From Spinacia oleracea (Eukaryota > Streptophyta > Magnoliopsida > Caryophyllales > Amaranthaceae), in assembly GCF_020520425.1 (NCBI RefSeq), contig NC_079487.1, forward strand, positions 53,420,719 to 53,484,718: a stretch of 64,000 nt of DNA. The letters run 5' to 3'. Below the pieces are notes generated by a model. The model saw only the letters and a program-made list of their open reading frames with translations, was not told where the DNA came from and made no database searches. Numbering within the stretch: position 1 is the stretch's first letter; each line of letters begins with the position of its first letter. Below, one piece after another: positions 62,036 to 64,000 of this stretch. The position numbers and the translations under genes were made by a program.

Positions 62036-62340
62036 AGCTGAAGAACAACATAGAGTATTTCTGTTGAGTAAATTCTTAGTGAATATATGATTTCAACAAA
62101 ACAAGGAGATGAATTTGCCATTTTTTTTTGTACGTACATAGATTAGGTTTATTTTAGTTGTAATATTCTTTCTGTTTTCAAAAGGATTGGAATATGTATT
62201 ACATTTAGTTATGGAATTGGTGGCAATGACTTGTAGTATATGATAGTGGCATGGTGTTAATGGAAGTTATATTGTGGTATGCTAGCTTTTCTGATGGTGG
62301 TATAGGCGTATAGCTAGTATTTCATTTAATATTTTTTTTA
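62036..62340. other. 3' interior of the CACTA element
   Basis: A/T- and T-rich DNA after the last exon-like stop. Probably the 3' UTR of the captured gene. No frame of note. Confidence 0.4.
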
Positions 62341-62615
62341 AAATATTTTTTTTTGTTAATTTGAGGCGTTTTTTTGTCTAAACAGCCCAAGAAAATCATT
62401 GTTTTGAGGCGTTTTTCACACATTAATGTGGAAAAAAGATGATTGATTTGAGGCGTTTAAACAAAAAACGCCGCAAATAAATCATTTATTTGCGGCGTTT
62501 ACAAACGCCGCAAATGAATACCCATTGATTTGCTGCCCCTCCATTTGCTGCTACGCCAAAAACGCAGCAAATTAATATAAAAGTGACGCCTCAAATAAAT
62601 GTTTTTCTACTAGTG
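62341..62615. repeat. Right CACTA terminus and subterminal repeats
   Basis: TTGAGGCGTTT occurs three times, followed by an almost perfect palindrome around 62464-62500 (AAACGCCGCAAATAAAT and its mirror) and a further AAACGCCGCAAATGAAT. The TIR ends the element at 62615. Confidence 0.85.
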
Positions 62616-64000
62616 GTTCTCATAGTGCAAAATAAGTTCAATAAGTTTGTCCAACAGTATTAAACATGCACATTCCATATAACCAAGTTCGTCCATAATA
62701 TCAACATCACCAAGTTCAACAATAGTATCAACATAACCAAGTTCAACAACAAAATTCAACATGGTTTCAACAATTAGCACACATTCCAAGCACGCAGGTA
62801 TGTACGTACCTTGTGTAAACAAATAATAGGCCACTTTAACACTTTCAAAAGCCGCCTACAAAGAATTCTCCGCCTAAAACAACCAACAAATAATCCCAAT
62901 CAATTCCTAATCATTGACAACCATAAGAGAGCATTCTAAATGCATCCTAAACATATTTAGAACTTTCCCCAATATCAAAACTTAAACATTTGATTTCCTA
63001 GCATCATAATTATTGAATTAGTGATTGAAATTCGTTGAAAACTTTTGCAAACATTATACTTTAAATTTCGAGCAATATAAATTCGTTTAAAACTTCGTCA
63101 AGGCCAAAGTAACATGCTTAGAACATCCCAACAATAATTTTAATAATCCACAATCATCCCACCATGATTCAATTCCATTAAAACTTAAAATTCATATTTT
63201 AAATAATTAAAAATCATTATTTCAATGCAATTACATAATCTGAAAATTAAATTATTAATTAATTCAAATATATAATCTGAAAATTCATAGCTTAATCATA
63301 AAAATCATAAATTTAATTTAAGAAACATAAATTAAATTATTAAAACGTAATTAAAAACAATAATTTAGCTTAGGGTTCAAGAAACAACCAAAAGTGAGGG
63401 AGAGAGACGTTGGCTGGAGGGGAAAAGCAGCGGCGAGGGCTGCGGTGGTTGCCGGTTACGCGACAGTGGTGGTCGCGGAGGTGGTGGCTGTGCGGATGAG
63501 CAAAGTCAGCCACGAAAGTAAGAGAGAAAAGAAAAAAAAACGAAGGGGAAAGGAAATAGAGAGGAGAGAACTACCGTGCAAGGTGGCGGTGGTCGAGGTT
63601 ATGCAGCGGCTGCGCTAGGATGCTCGGCGACGAGTGGTGGTTGCTGCTCAAATCAGAAGTGAACAAAGGGGAGGGGGAGCAAACGGTAAGGGACGACGCA
63701 AAGGGAGAAAAGAAGGGAGGAGAGAAAGAAAAAGAGAACGAAGAAGAAGAGGGTCGAAGGAAAGTTACCGGCGGGAGGAGGTCCGGCGGTGGTGGCGGCT
63801 GGCAGAAGCAAGGACGACGTGAATGGATGAAGGAAAGGGTTTCTGTTCTTTTACGTGAACTTGAGGAGGGGTTTTGGGTTTTTCTTTTACGTGGAATAGA
63901 AGTAGAGAAGGGAGGAGTTTTGGGTTTGCTATTTTGGGCTTCACCCAATTGGGCTAGAATTAGGATTTAGTTTGTTTGTATCCAAAACGGTTAGAATTGT
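62616..64000. repeat. Gypsy-like LTR or repeat sequence, right part
   Basis: It continues the DNA split at 48434 (GTTCTCATAGTGC after the duplicated GTT). 62620-63370 is A/T-rich. 63400-63960 is a purine-rich block with GGCGGTGG phrases that yields spurious frames on both strands. No conserved protein is seen, and the right border lies outside the window. Confidence 0.35.

Larger units (their letters stand above)
48435..62615. mobile_element. CACTA (En/Spm) DNA transposon, split by copia element B, TSD GTT
   Basis: The left end CACTAGTAGAAAAACATTTA and the exact inverted right end (ending CTACTAGTG at 62615) are CACTA termini. GTT flanks both sides (48432-48434 and 62616-62618), the expected 3-bp duplication. 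Subterminal regions are full of GGCGTTT/AAACGCC motifs. Without the inserted copia element the CACTA is about 3.8 kb. No transposase is visible; it carries exon-like host sequence (59634-62035), so it is non-autonomous. Confidence 0.9.

Noticed and set aside
63394..63970. Frames of 62-125 aa near the right edge on both strands
   Set aside because: Purine-rich low-complexity DNA; Ser/Pro or Glu/Arg runs only.

Overview
This is a plant nuclear window, from a eudicot genome crowded with transposons. The evidence is GT-AG introns, LTR retrotransposons of both superfamilies, a CACTA element, a Mutator-like element, a Stowaway-type MITE, a SINE, and two plant genes (a TFIID subunit TAF8 and a LONGIFOLIA/TRM protein). 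A beet or spinach type genome (Amaranthaceae) would fit, but that is only an impression.

Layout. (1) 1-12741 is a Ty3/gypsy cluster. A plus-strand element with two related LTRs (1-1465, cut by the window edge, and 7597-9115) has no gag-pol, but it carries an antisense piece of a YTH-domain (ECT/YTHDF) gene and several tandem arrays. Next to it are a minus-strand Tat-type pol remnant (9116-12060) and a further LTR fragment ending at 12741. (2) 12742-24472 is one broken minus-strand Ty1/copia element (C). It was interrupted by the gypsy cluster and, at a CTAGT site, by a complete copia element (A, 13141-21094). C itself sits in an older copia-like LTR (24473-24950), and a further plus-strand copia tail with LTR follows (25438-26668). 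(3) 27958-45357 is the gene island: TAF8 on plus, about 11 kb with a nested pair of DNA transposons and a LINE remnant, then a five-exon LONGIFOLIA-like gene on minus with a SINE in intron 1. (4) 47241-64000 looks like gypsy-type repeat DNA split by a 14.2 kb CACTA element (48435-62615, TSD GTT). The CACTA carries exon-like pieces of a cellular gene and is itself split by a full-length copia element (B, 49235-59633, TSD ATGCG) with an uninterrupted polyprotein.

How the parts relate. A, B and C belong to one copia family with the same LTR ends, the same PBS and PPT, the same GC-rich leader and similar flanking leader sequence. B encodes every enzyme. A encodes nothing functional, yet its LTRs are almost identical, so A was probably moved recently by proteins from a B-like element. 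B's leader also contains the uninterrupted version of the site where A landed in C, which confirms the nesting. The two host genes are convergent and look functional. Most other open frames come from GC-rich or low-complexity repeat DNA.
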